A stretch of 64,000 nucleotides of DNA, taken from JAPLJC01 sp963697965. GTDB taxonomy: Bacteria > Desulfobacterota > Desulfobaccia > Desulfobaccales > 0-14-0-80-60-11. The notes below the pieces were generated by a model. It did no database searches. It was not told the origin of the DNA and worked only from the letters and a program-made list of their open reading frames with translations. Location of the stretch: contig OY969108.1 of assembly GCA_963697965.1 (NCBI GenBank), positions 3,348,001 to 3,412,000 on the forward strand, in the 5' to 3' direction. Positions within the stretch are counted from its first letter, which is position 1. The number at the start of each line of letters is the position of its first letter. Positions 8,374 to 15,925 of the stretch are shown here, piece after piece. The position numbers were made by a program, and so were the translations under genes.

Positions 8374-8712
8374 ATGAAAAAGGTAGAGGCGATAATTCAG
8401 CCTTTCAAATTGGAAGCGGTGAAGGAGGCCCTGCACGCCATCAACGTGAAAGGTATGACGGTGGTTGAGGTCAAGGGCTTCGGGGTGCAAAAGGGCATCC
8501 GGGAGGTTTACCGGGGGTTGGAATACCAGGTCGATTTCCTCCCCAAGGTGAAAATTGAGGTAGTCACCCCGGATGAAAAGGCCCAAACGGTGGTGGAGAC
8601 GATCGTGGCCAACGCCCGCACCGGCCGGATCGGGGACGGCAAGATCTTCGTCTACCCGGTGGCGGAGGTCATCCGCATCCGCACCGGGGAGACCGGCGAC
8701 GCCGCGGTTTAA
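8374..8712 (+). CDS. glnB: Second nitrogen regulatory protein PII
   Basis: This is a 112-residue PII paralogue with the same motifs as the first: T-loop EVYRGLEYQVDF with Tyr51, TGRIGDGKIFV and IRIRTGETG. The start ATG has GGTATAGGAGAAG upstream (AGGAG). It lies 176 bp after amt2, across a hairpin. Co-transcription from the amt2 sigma-54 promoter is likely, because no full RpoN site is seen in the gap. Two amt-PII modules side by side suggest duplication followed by divergence, with each PII probably controlling its own channel. Heterotrimers are possible given the similarity. Confidence 0.95.
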   Translation: MKKVEAIIQPFKLEAVKEALHAINVKGMTVVEVKGFGVQKGIREVYRGLEYQVDFLPKVKIEVVTPDEKAQTVVETIVANARTGRIGDGKIFVYPVAEVIRIRTGETGDAAV

Positions 8713-8893
8713 CCCGAGGGGCGGGGGAGGGGGCTCCTCCGCCCGATTTTGGCAATTGGACTCTCCCGTTGACTCACCGGCGCCTGGGCAGCAAACTGAC
8801 AAAAAAGTGAAGGCCCCGAAGCTTCGCCTTAGTCAACCGGGCGCCATGATTGTTAACCGTCAACGAGCATCAAACGCATAGGGGGAAACTTGG

Positions 8894-9922
8894 ATGATTA
8901 GACATCAGCTTAAGGGTTACGGCATCAAGGGAAAGGTCCTGATCTGCCTGGCTTTATTAATTTTTCTGGGAGGCCTGGGAGGCCTGGCCGCGGTACCGGC
9001 CCTGGCGCAAACCGCCGCCCCGGAGGTCGCGGCGGCAGCCCCCGCAGGGGGCGCCGCACCCGAGGAGAAAAAAGAGACGGCTCCCTCCACCGGCGGCCCC
9101 ATGATCACCGACACCACCATCCCCATCGACACCGGCCATGCCAGCGTCTCGGTGCTCTCGGCCTTGTCCTTCTACCCGGGGACCTTCAACTCCAACTGGC
9201 GGACGTCGAACATCGGGGGTAATTTTTACACCTACTATATGCCGGTGAAGGTCACCTATGGCCCCGCCAAGAATGTGGAAGTCTATCTGATTGCCCCCTT
9301 TATCTCCTACTGGGGCAATGATGTGACCGTTCCCGGGCCCAACGGCAACCACTCAGCCAGTTATGCCGGTCCCGGCGACCTGACCCTGATGGGCAAATAC
9401 AACCTGCTGGAGGAAGGCGACATCATGCCGGCGGTGAGCGTCGTGGCGGGGTTTGACACCATTCCCCTCGGGCATGCCTCCCACCTCAACCCCAACCTCC
9501 TGGGCGTGGATGCCATCGGCACCGGGGCGCTGACCGTCACTACCGGCGTCAACATGTTTAAATGGGTGAAGCCCTTCCTGCTCTATAGCAACATCTGGAT
9601 CAACAGCCCGATCAACGCTTTTCAGAACAATTCTCCAAATGATGTCGTTTCCCGGGAATCAATAACCTTCAACCTGGCGGCGGAATATCCCATCAGCGCC
9701 AAATTTGTCGCCCTGCTGGAAATGTACAGCAACTGGACCTGGGATAACATCTATACCCCTCAAGGGTATCAGACACCCGAGACCTATATAGGGATTATGC
9801 CGGGGCTCGAATTCCTGGCCACCGATAAATTGTCCTTCGAAGCCGGCTCCTCTCTTGATCTGGCCGGCAAAAACGGGGTTAAGAAATACACCCCCATGAT
9901 CAGCGCCACCTATTCCTTTTAG
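8894..9922 (+). CDS. Exported beta-barrel-like protein (phenol-degradation MetA-like outer-membrane family)
   Basis: This is a 342-residue protein with a signal peptide (hydrophobic core about 17-38, ending PALAQ), then an Ala/Pro/Glu-rich linker. The body of about 270 residues has alternating strands rich in aromatic residues and ends in YSF, the terminal Phe typical of outer-membrane barrels. The pattern (PVKVTYGPAKNVEVYLIAPFI, GPGDLTLMGKYNLL) resembles the MetA-pathway-of-phenol-degradation / SphA-like barrel family. A transport role is a family-level guess. It follows the amt/PII module by 180 bp and precedes a terminator. Nitrogen-linked expression is possible but unproven. The start is ATG 8894, preceded by AGGGGGAAA. 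Confidence 0.72.
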   Translation: MIRHQLKGYGIKGKVLICLALLIFLGGLGGLAAVPALAQTAAPEVAAAAPAGGAAPEEKKETAPSTGGPMITDTTIPIDTGHASVSVLSALSFYPGTFNSNWRTSNIGGNFYTYYMPVKVTYGPAKNVEVYLIAPFISYWGNDVTVPGPNGNHSASYAGPGDLTLMGKYNLLEEGDIMPAVSVVAGFDTIPLGHASHLNPNLLGVDAIGTGALTVTTGVNMFKWVKPFLLYSNIWINSPINAFQNNSPNDVVSRESITFNLAAEYPISAKFVALLEMYSNWTWDNIYTPQGYQTPETYIGIMPGLEFLATDKLSFEAGSSLDLAGKNGVKKYTPMISATYSF

Positions 9923-9964
9923 GCGGCTTTGGGCCCTCATCCCGGGATGATCCTTTCTTTGTTA

Positions 9965-9995
9965 AGGGGCGGCTGTTGAAGGCCGCCCCTTTCTT
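9965..9995 (+). terminator. Rho-independent terminator
   Basis: AGGGGCGGC (9965-9973) pairs with GCCGCCCCT (9982-9990) around an 8-base loop, followed by TTCTT. It closes the plus-strand block beginning at amt2. Confidence 0.75.
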
Positions 9996-10080
9996 CTGAA
10001 GGCGGCGGGGCGAAAAGCAGTTAAAATATGGTTAATAATTAAAACATGATCTCACCGTTCTCCACCGGAAAATTTAATCT

Positions 10081-10194
10081 TCAACCAAAACCCTTTAAAA
10101 ATCTCACCAAAACCAGGATTACCAAGAATATTAAGTAGCCCCTTAAGAAATATAGGGCCACCTTAGTCATGCGAGTCATTTGTACCCGAGGCAT
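10081..10194 (-). CDS. Small single-helix membrane protein (37 residues)
   Basis: This small frame sits 10 bp downstream of the MgtE_N/CBS gene on the same strand. It starts at ATG 10194 with an excellent ribosome site (AAGGAGGGG, then AAA, then ATG) that lies in the gap just after the upstream stop. The product starts MPRVQMTRMTKVAL. It has one hydrophobic helix at about residues 13-32 (ALYFLRGYLIFLVILVLVRF) flanked by Arg/Lys on both sides, and ends FLKGFG. No family is recognised. The position suggests a small accessory subunit or regulator of the NRAMP transporter encoded two genes upstream. The strong start signal and the clean helix argue for a real gene, but expression is unproven. Confidence 0.6.
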   Translation of the reverse strand: MPRVQMTRMTKVALYFLRGYLIFLVILVLVRFLKGFG

Positions 10195-10204
10195 TTTCCC
10201 CTCC

Positions 10205-11491
10205 TTAAGCTACGTGGATTAACAAATCCTTCATGATGTCCTGATAATAGATGACTCCGAGGATATGGTCCGCACCATCGACTACCGGGAGCATCCGAAA
10301 GTGGTATTTGGCAAAGATCTGAGCCACGTCTTCCCGCAAGTCACCCTCTTCGGCAGTGACCACCGGGGAGGCCATGATCTCCTGTAAACTCTTCTCTCCC
10401 CCGGTGACGACCAATTCCCGCAAGTCTACCACCCCCAAAAGGGTCTTATCCTGGTCCACTACAAAAATATAAGATATCTGGTGCGGTTCGTTTCCTGAGC
10501 GCCTAATTTCCTCCACCACCTCTCCCGCCTTGGCCTCGGGGGGTTTGGCCCAAAAATCGGGGGACATGAGATTTTTGGCTCTAGTTTCCTGCTCCGAGAG
10601 AATGGCTTGCACCCGCTGCGCGGTTTCCGGTTCAAGCACCTTTACCAGGTCCTGCACATCGTCGTGAGGCAGGATGGAGAAGATATTGGCCAGCTGCGGC
10701 ACCGTCATTTCCGAGAAGATGGACTTGGCACGTTCCTCGCGCAGATGGGTGATGATTTGCCGCTGGGCCCGGGGTTCCGCCTCCAGTAAGGTGTCCGCGG
10801 CCTTCTCTGAATCGAGAGCCGAAAAGACCGCTTCCTGTTCATGGCGGGAAAGTTCTTCTAAGACATCTGCCAGGTCCTCGCTGGGCAATTCGACCAAATG
10901 CTGGCGGGTTATGGAGAGAGCGACCTTGTCGGTGCTCACCGCATCTTCCAGGGATAGGGGTTGTACGTACTTCCAGCGGATTAAACGGCTCTTGGCCAAG
11001 TGCAACCGGCCCAATCCCCAGCGGCGCCAAAACCCGTTAAAAGAGACGTCGACATCCACCAGAAGAAGCTTGCAGCGGGCCTCTACCAGGGAAACGTCGT
11101 TAACCACTTCAATGCGCCGGCCATCCAGGTCCACGATGGTGCGTCCCATCAGATGCTTATCTATAAGTATCCAGCCCGGTTGGTCGGCAAAAGGCGGGTA
11201 CTTGTCGCCCTCCGGCGGCTCCACGAAGATGGCGTCGTCATCGATCTTGATCACTTTATCCCAGGGGATAAATTCCGTCGGCTGATTCCACCCATGCTCC
11301 AGATAAAGGCCGGCGGCCTCGGGGTAAGGCTCAGCCATGGCAAAAACCAGATCGGTTAGCTTCCCCAAACGATTTTTAATGTTCCTGGCGCAAACCCGCC
11401 GTTTGGCCAGTTCCGAAAAAAAGAACATCCGGAAGGGGCCGTTCCCCGCATACGCCTCCGGACAGGAAACCTGCTTTTCAGCGCTTATCAT
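10205..11491 (-). CDS. Soluble MgtE N-domain / CBS-pair protein with N-terminal PRC-barrel-like domains
   Basis: This 428-residue protein has no transmembrane helices. Residues about 25-190 look like two PRC-barrel-type modules (LGKLTDLVFAMAEPYPEAAG; GRTIVDLDGRRIEVVNDV). Residues about 205-310 match the MgtE intracellular N domain (LPSEDLADVLEELSRHEQ, LPHDDVQDLVKVLEP). Residues about 315-428 form a CBS pair (NLMSPDFWAKPPEAKAGEVV; MASPVVTAEEGDLREDVAQI; MLPVVDGADHILGVIY). These are the Mg2+-sensing parts of MgtE without its channel. It overlaps the NRAMP gene by one base (TAATG), so the two are translationally coupled. A cytosolic metal sensor acting in trans on that transporter is the natural inference. 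Direct evidence is absent. Confidence 0.85.
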   Translation of the reverse strand: MISAEKQVSCPEAYAGNGPFRMFFFSELAKRRVCARNIKNRLGKLTDLVFAMAEPYPEAAGLYLEHGWNQPTEFIPWDKVIKIDDDAIFVEPPEGDKYPPFADQPGWILIDKHLMGRTIVDLDGRRIEVVNDVSLVEARCKLLLVDVDVSFNGFWRRWGLGRLHLAKSRLIRWKYVQPLSLEDAVSTDKVALSITRQHLVELPSEDLADVLEELSRHEQEAVFSALDSEKAADTLLEAEPRAQRQIITHLREERAKSIFSEMTVPQLANIFSILPHDDVQDLVKVLEPETAQRVQAILSEQETRAKNLMSPDFWAKPPEAKAGEVVEEIRRSGNEPHQISYIFVVDQDKTLLGVVDLRELVVTGGEKSLQEIMASPVVTAEEGDLREDVAQIFAKYHFRMLPVVDGADHILGVIYYQDIMKDLLIHVA

Positions 11492-12804
11492 TACGACCCT
11501 CCAAACCAGCTAGGGAACATCGTTTGGATTCCCAAAAGGGTGGAGCCGGCACAGACAATGATGACAATAGACCAGTTCATAATATTTTGCAGCCGCGTAT
11601 TCACGTGGTCGCCCATGGTGGCCCTGTCGTTTAACAGCAACAACAAGAATATTAAGGCTGCCGGCAGCACAGTAACCGCGATGACCTGCACGAACATGGT
11701 GATAGTGATCAGAGGGGCTCCCGGAATCAACACCACCGCACCCGCAGTGGCAAGCATCCCCAGATAAATTAGATAAAACCAGATAGCATCCTTGACACGA
11801 GCGTTCAAGGAGTGGGCCCAGCCGAAAACCTCCCCCACAGCCCAGGAAGACGACAGGGAGATGCACAGGGCCCCGAGGAAGCCGGCGTCAAAAAGGCCGA
11901 TGGCGTAGAGTTTCCGGGCCCAGCCTCCCTGCCCATGCGGCATCAGGGGCATCAGGGCTTCGGCGGTCTGTTTGACGTCTTCCACGGTGATGGGTGGATG
12001 ATGATAAAAGAGCACCGCTCCGGTGGTCAGAATGATGAAAACCGCCACCACATTGGTGGAAATGGAACCGAGGAACGTCTCAAGCTGGCCGTAGGGGATA
12101 TCATGAACATCCATGCCCTTATCCACCACCGCACTCTGCTGAAAAAAGATCATCCAGGGCGCGATGGTCGTGCCGATGTTCGCCATGAGGATAAAGATCA
12201 TGTCGCCGGTGAGGCCGCCGGGGAGCTGGGGTATGAATCCTTCCATGGCCTTCCCCCATCCCGGAGAGTAAGAGACGCTCATCCCCCAGAAGGCCGCGGG
12301 GATATAGACCAGGTTAAAGAGACAGAAAAACAGGGTGACCTTTTCGAAGGTCCAATATTTTCCCGAGATGACCACGCCAAAAAGGATAAGGGTCACCCCG
12401 ATGAAAGTGATCCAGCGGGGGATGCCGAACATGGCCATAGCTTCAGTCATGCCGATATATTCGGTGATGAGGGTCAACCAGTTAACCAGGGCCAGGTCGC
12501 CGAGGGAAAACCAGCCCCAAAAGGGGCCGAAGCCGTCAAAGATAGCCTCGGCATGTCCCCGTTTGGTCACTGATCCCAGGCGTACCGTCATTTCCTGGAC
12601 ATAGTATGCCATAGGGAGCAGCAAGATGAATAGCCAGAGCAGAGAGAACCCGTATTTAGAGCCGGTCACCGCATAGGTGGCGATGCCGCCGGCGTCGTTA
12701 TCCGCCACCATCACGATGATGCCGGGTCCCAGCACCGCCAGGAAAATGAGCAATCTCCGCCGGAAGCGATTCGTGAGATGGATAGCCTTGCTGAGCCAAA
12801 ACAT
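11491..12804 (-). CDS. NRAMP-family divalent cation transporter lacking the canonical Met ligand
   Basis: This is a 437-residue inner-membrane transporter with about eleven helices (LGPGIIVMVADNDAGG in helix 1). Normal NRAMPs carry DPGN in helix 1 and an MPH motif in helix 6. Here helix 1 reads D-A-G-G, and helix 6 reads TIAPWMIFFQQS, so the Asn becomes Gly, the Met becomes Ala and the His becomes Trp. In the family, the Met is the soft ligand that excludes alkaline earth metals. Its loss resembles NRAMP-related magnesium transporters, so Mg2+ is a plausible substrate. The coupled downstream MgtE_N/CBS gene supports this. The start is ATG 12804 with CCGGAGAG upstream. The metal specificity is inference. 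Confidence 0.87.
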   Translation of the reverse strand: MFWLSKAIHLTNRFRRRLLIFLAVLGPGIIVMVADNDAGGIATYAVTGSKYGFSLLWLFILLLPMAYYVQEMTVRLGSVTKRGHAEAIFDGFGPFWGWFSLGDLALVNWLTLITEYIGMTEAMAMFGIPRWITFIGVTLILFGVVISGKYWTFEKVTLFFCLFNLVYIPAAFWGMSVSYSPGWGKAMEGFIPQLPGGLTGDMIFILMANIGTTIAPWMIFFQQSAVVDKGMDVHDIPYGQLETFLGSISTNVVAVFIILTTGAVLFYHHPPITVEDVKQTAEALMPLMPHGQGGWARKLYAIGLFDAGFLGALCISLSSSWAVGEVFGWAHSLNARVKDAIWFYLIYLGMLATAGAVVLIPGAPLITITMFVQVIAVTVLPAALIFLLLLLNDRATMGDHVNTRLQNIMNWSIVIIVCAGSTLLGIQTMFPSWFGGS

Positions 12805-13080
12805 GGTTACTCTCCGGGAATTAGGTCAGGTGAATGGATTGAGATATTAACCGCTCACTCAATCCGGTAACAAGTCACAACTTCGCCGCTGACATTATGG
12901 CTGATAGTTATGTGCGCCTCATTATTAATCAGTAAATATATTGTTAATAGTTAAGACGTTATCTTTAAATCCCCCTATCTCTGTCAGTGGTTTTTCGATA
13001 TTGATGCAACTCCTCTATTTACCTGCCTCACCTCCTCCAGGGCCAACACAAACCAAGGCCGCTTCCCGATGCACCCCACT

Positions 13081-13440
13081 TTAGATCAAGGCGCCGATTA
13101 ACTGAGTGAAGGCGACCTCCATGATGGTGGCGGCCACGGTGGCAGCCGTTCTTTCCAGGGCTGAAGGAGAATCGGCCCTCTCGCTCCCTTCCCTGGCTGG
13201 AGACAGATATCCCATCTGCATCAGGAAGAAAATAAGCTCTTCCTGTTCAATGGCTTGAGGGTTGTAAAGGATCAGCACGTTCCCGGTGGTGGGATTGGCG
13301 GAAGCGGATTCCACCCCGGCAAGCTCACGGAGATGGCGCTCAACTTCCCGGGCCTTCAAGGCCGCCCTTTTAATCTCGGGAAGCTTGATCCGCAGTCTCC
13401 CTTCCAAAGCGTGAACATAGGTGGAAGCTACTCCATTCAT
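13081..13440 (-). CDS. HMA-like (heavy-metal-associated fold) protein without the CxxC metal site
   Basis: This is a 119-residue protein. ATG 13440 is chosen because a near-perfect anti-16S sequence AAGGAGGTGATT lies just upstream. A GTG nine bases earlier falls inside that site. Residues about 8-72 show the HMA_2-type pattern (YVHALEGRLRIKLPEIK, then GVESASANPTTGNVLILYNP) but no cysteines, so it does not bind metal through CxxC. The C-terminus (about 95-119, AATIMEVAFTQLIGALI) is hydrophobic and may be a membrane anchor. It lies upstream of the NRAMP gene on the same strand with a 276-bp gap, behind a promoter, a structured leader and a terminator. A role in cation handling is contextual inference. 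Confidence 0.72.
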   Translation of the reverse strand: MNGVASTYVHALEGRLRIKLPEIKRAALKAREVERHLRELAGVESASANPTTGNVLILYNPQAIEQEELIFFLMQMGYLSPAREGSERADSPSALERTAATVAATIMEVAFTQLIGALI

Positions 13441-13529
13441 GGCAATCACCTCCTTTACCGAAATTGAGGGAAAGGACGCAGCTCACGCCATGGGAAAGAG
13501 CGGTTCTGGCAGGGTTTTCCTGTGGCAGG

Positions 13530-13562
13530 AAAAAGAAACCCCCGGGCAGGCCTGCACGGGGG
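13530..13562 (-). terminator. Intrinsic terminator within the leader of the HMA-like gene
   Basis: On the minus strand, CCCCCG...CGGGGG (13562-13539, inner TGCAGGCCTGC) is followed by TTTCTTTTT. No minus-strand protein gene lies upstream, so this terminates a non-coding transcript or acts as an attenuator about 90 bases before the HMA-like start codon. Confidence 0.75.
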
Positions 13563-13735
13563 CATAGAGGGAAGGTCAGGCGCCCTGGCGCCTGCTTACC
13601 TTATAGGCATCCCCAAGAGGACTGTCCGGAGCGCCAGATCGCCATGACCTGCGCTGCTGACCAGTCTTATTGCGCTACTACCGCCAGGATCGTCCATATG
13701 AAGCGACGAATCTCCTCTCTTAAATTTGAATCCTT
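13530..13735 (-). ncRNA. Candidate structured leader RNA / small RNA upstream of the HMA-like gene
   Basis: Between a consensus promoter and the terminator, the roughly 200-nt minus-strand transcript shows three further hairpins: GATTCGTC/GACGATC (13712-13688, one bulge); a two-level stem GACTG/CAGTC enclosing GCGCAGGTC/GATCTGGCGC (13666-13620); and AAGGT-CAGGCGC/GCGCCTG-ACCTT (13602-13572). It has no convincing reading frame and matches no riboswitch class I can recall. Either a metal-responsive attenuator of the cation cluster or a stand-alone small RNA would fit. 6S-like RNA was considered but not supported. Confidence 0.5.
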
Positions 13736-13740
13736 TTGGG

Positions 13741-13769
13741 AGATTAGCCCCCCGGTTTTCCTTTGTCAA
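13741..13769 (-). promoter_or_regulatory. Sigma-70-type promoter for the leader RNA
   Basis: On the minus strand the -35 is TTGACA (13769-13764), the spacer is 17 bases and the -10 is TAATCT (13746-13741). Transcription would start near 13733-13735, run through the structured region and meet the terminator. Confidence 0.7.
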
Positions 13770-14052
13770 CCCCTTAAGCGCCAAAAAAAAGATCATGATG
13801 AGAGTTTTAAGGGGATACCTTGAGAGGGAAGGCCAACGGGGCCAATTCGCCTGGGGTAAAACCATGGTTCCCGGACAGCCCGTTGCAGCAATTTTCTCAA
13901 TTTTCCGGTAATATTAAAGATTAAGCCTCCTTGACGAGATGAGAGGAAGGTCTCTCTAGACTCCCGGGCGATCCTGTAACCAAAAATCCGCTCCTTGGCC
14001 GGATTAATCTGAACCTTGAACCTTGAACTTTTTGTTCCATCCGGAGATATGC

Positions 14053-15834
14053 ATGCGTATTCGTGAAAATTTGCGAAATCTGGCCATCATCGCCCACGTC
14101 GACCACGGAAAAACCACCCTGGCGGATGCCATGCTCTGGCAAAGCGGCATCTTTCGAGAAAACGAGCTGGTGGCGGAGCGGGTCCTGGACAGCCTGGACC
14201 TGGAGCGGGAAAAGGGTATCACTATCATGGCCAAGAACATGGCCATCACCTATAAAGGGGTGAAGATCAATATCGTGGACACCCCGGGCCACGCCGATTT
14301 CGGAGGTGAGGTGGAACGCACCCTGAATATGGTGGAAGGGGTCTTGCTGCTGGTGGACGCCACCGAAGGCCCGCTGCCCCAAACCAGGTTTGTCCTGGGA
14401 AAGGCCCTGGAGAAGGCCCTGCCGGTAATCGTGGTCATCAACAAGATCGATCGCCCCGACCGGCGCGTCAAGGAGGTTCTGGACGAGATCTACGATCTGT
14501 TCATCGACCTCGACGCCACCGAAGAGCAACTCGATTTCCCGGTGCTCTATACCAACGCCAAGGTCGGCATTGCCCTTACCGACCCCGAGGGGGCGGGCCG
14601 GGACCTGGCGCCGCTGTTTGACGCCATTCTCTCCGCCATCCCCGCCCCGACCTTTGATCCGTTGTTTCCGTTGCAATTTCTGGTCACCAGCCTCGATTAC
14701 AGCGATTATGTGGGTCTGATCGCCGTGGGTAAACTGGTGAGCGGCACGCTACGCCGCGGCCAGGACGTGGCTCTTTTGAAACAGGGGGACCTCGCTGGTA
14801 AAGCCCGTCTCACTGTGCTTTACAGTTTTGAGGGTCTGGACCGGCTGGAGCCGGAGGCGGTTGAGGCCGGGGATATCGCCGCGGTGGCCGGGGTGCCGCA
14901 GGCCTTCATCGGCGACACCCTGGGCGATCCCGAGGACCCGCGGCCGCTGCCCCCCATCAAGGTGGAAGAGCCGACCATCTCCATGGTCTTCTCCGTGAAT
15001 ACCTCTCCTTTGGCCGGCCGGGAAGGAAAGCTGCTCACTTCCCGCCACCTCAAGGAGCGCCTCGATAAGGAAATCCTTTACAACGTGAGCATCCGAGTGG
15101 CGCCGGCGGAAACCCGGGACGCCTTCAAGGTGAGCGCCCGAGGGGAGCTCCAACTGGCAGTGCTCATCGAGATGATGCGCCGGGAGGGGTTTGAGCTCTC
15201 CCTGTCCAAACCCAGGGTGATTACCCGCGAGCGGGACGGAGTGCTGTCAGAGCCGGTGGAACTGGCCGTGGTGGACATCCCCGAGGAGTTTATCGGGATT
15301 GTCACCGAACAGATGAGCGCCCGCTGCGGACGGATGGTTAAGATGATCAATCACGGCTACGGCCGGGTGCGCCTGGAGTTTTCCATCCCTTCCCGGGGTC
15401 TGATCGGCTTTCGCGGCCAGTTTTTGAACGATACCCGGGGCACCGGCCTTTTGAACACCATCCTGGAGGGCTTCACTCCGGTCATGGGCGAGATCAGCGG
15501 CCGGCCCAACGGGGTCCTGGTGGCCGACCGGCCCGGGAAGGCGGTGGCCTATGCCATCTTTCACCTGCAGCCCCGGGGGACTATCTTCGTGAAGCCCGGA
15601 GATCCGGTGTATAAGGGCCTGATTATCGGGGAGAATACCCGGTCCGAAGATATGCCGGTGAACATCACCAAGGAGAAAAAGCTCACCAATATGCGGGCCT
15701 CAGGCTCCGATGAGGCCTTGCGGCTCGTCCCCGCCAGACAGTTCAGCCTGGAACAGGCCATGGAGTTTATCAACCAGGATGAATTGGTGGAAGTAACGCC
15801 GGCTTCCATCCGCCTCCGGAAAATTGGCTGGTGA
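14053..15834 (+). CDS. typA: Translational GTPase BipA/TypA
   Basis: This ribosome-binding GTPase of the EF-G family takes part in 50S assembly and stress adaptation. I start it at ATG 14053 (593 residues, MRIRENLRN), preceded by CCGGAGA. An in-frame upstream codon adds ten residues without support. The G-motifs are clear: G1 AHVDHGKTTL, the switch segment EREKGITIMAKN, G3 DTPGHADFGGEVER and G4 NKIDRPDRR. Domains II, III, V and the BipA-specific C-terminal domain follow (SRGLIGFRGQFLNDTRGTG, then KEKKLTNMRASGSDEALRL). The length and order are normal. It stands alone on the plus strand, divergent from the leader RNA and convergent with the cyclase gene. Confidence 0.97.
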   Translation: MRIRENLRNLAIIAHVDHGKTTLADAMLWQSGIFRENELVAERVLDSLDLEREKGITIMAKNMAITYKGVKINIVDTPGHADFGGEVERTLNMVEGVLLLVDATEGPLPQTRFVLGKALEKALPVIVVINKIDRPDRRVKEVLDEIYDLFIDLDATEEQLDFPVLYTNAKVGIALTDPEGAGRDLAPLFDAILSAIPAPTFDPLFPLQFLVTSLDYSDYVGLIAVGKLVSGTLRRGQDVALLKQGDLAGKARLTVLYSFEGLDRLEPEAVEAGDIAAVAGVPQAFIGDTLGDPEDPRPLPPIKVEEPTISMVFSVNTSPLAGREGKLLTSRHLKERLDKEILYNVSIRVAPAETRDAFKVSARGELQLAVLIEMMRREGFELSLSKPRVITRERDGVLSEPVELAVVDIPEEFIGIVTEQMSARCGRMVKMINHGYGRVRLEFSIPSRGLIGFRGQFLNDTRGTGLLNTILEGFTPVMGEISGRPNGVLVADRPGKAVAYAIFHLQPRGTIFVKPGDPVYKGLIIGENTRSEDMPVNITKEKKLTNMRASGSDEALRLVPARQFSLEQAMEFINQDELVEVTPASIRLRKIGW

Positions 15835-15925
15835 GGGGGCAGCTATGATGCGCATATCAGCACTTACCAAGCCGGTTGGGGAACTGCGGAGATATAGCAG
15901 TGATCTTGAGCTTTCTCTTTTTGAT

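Noticed and set aside
13464..13823. Plus-strand frame of 119 codons over the leader RNA
   Set aside because: Arg/Pro-rich translation without motifs or ribosome site. The opposite strand has a promoter, hairpins and a terminator.
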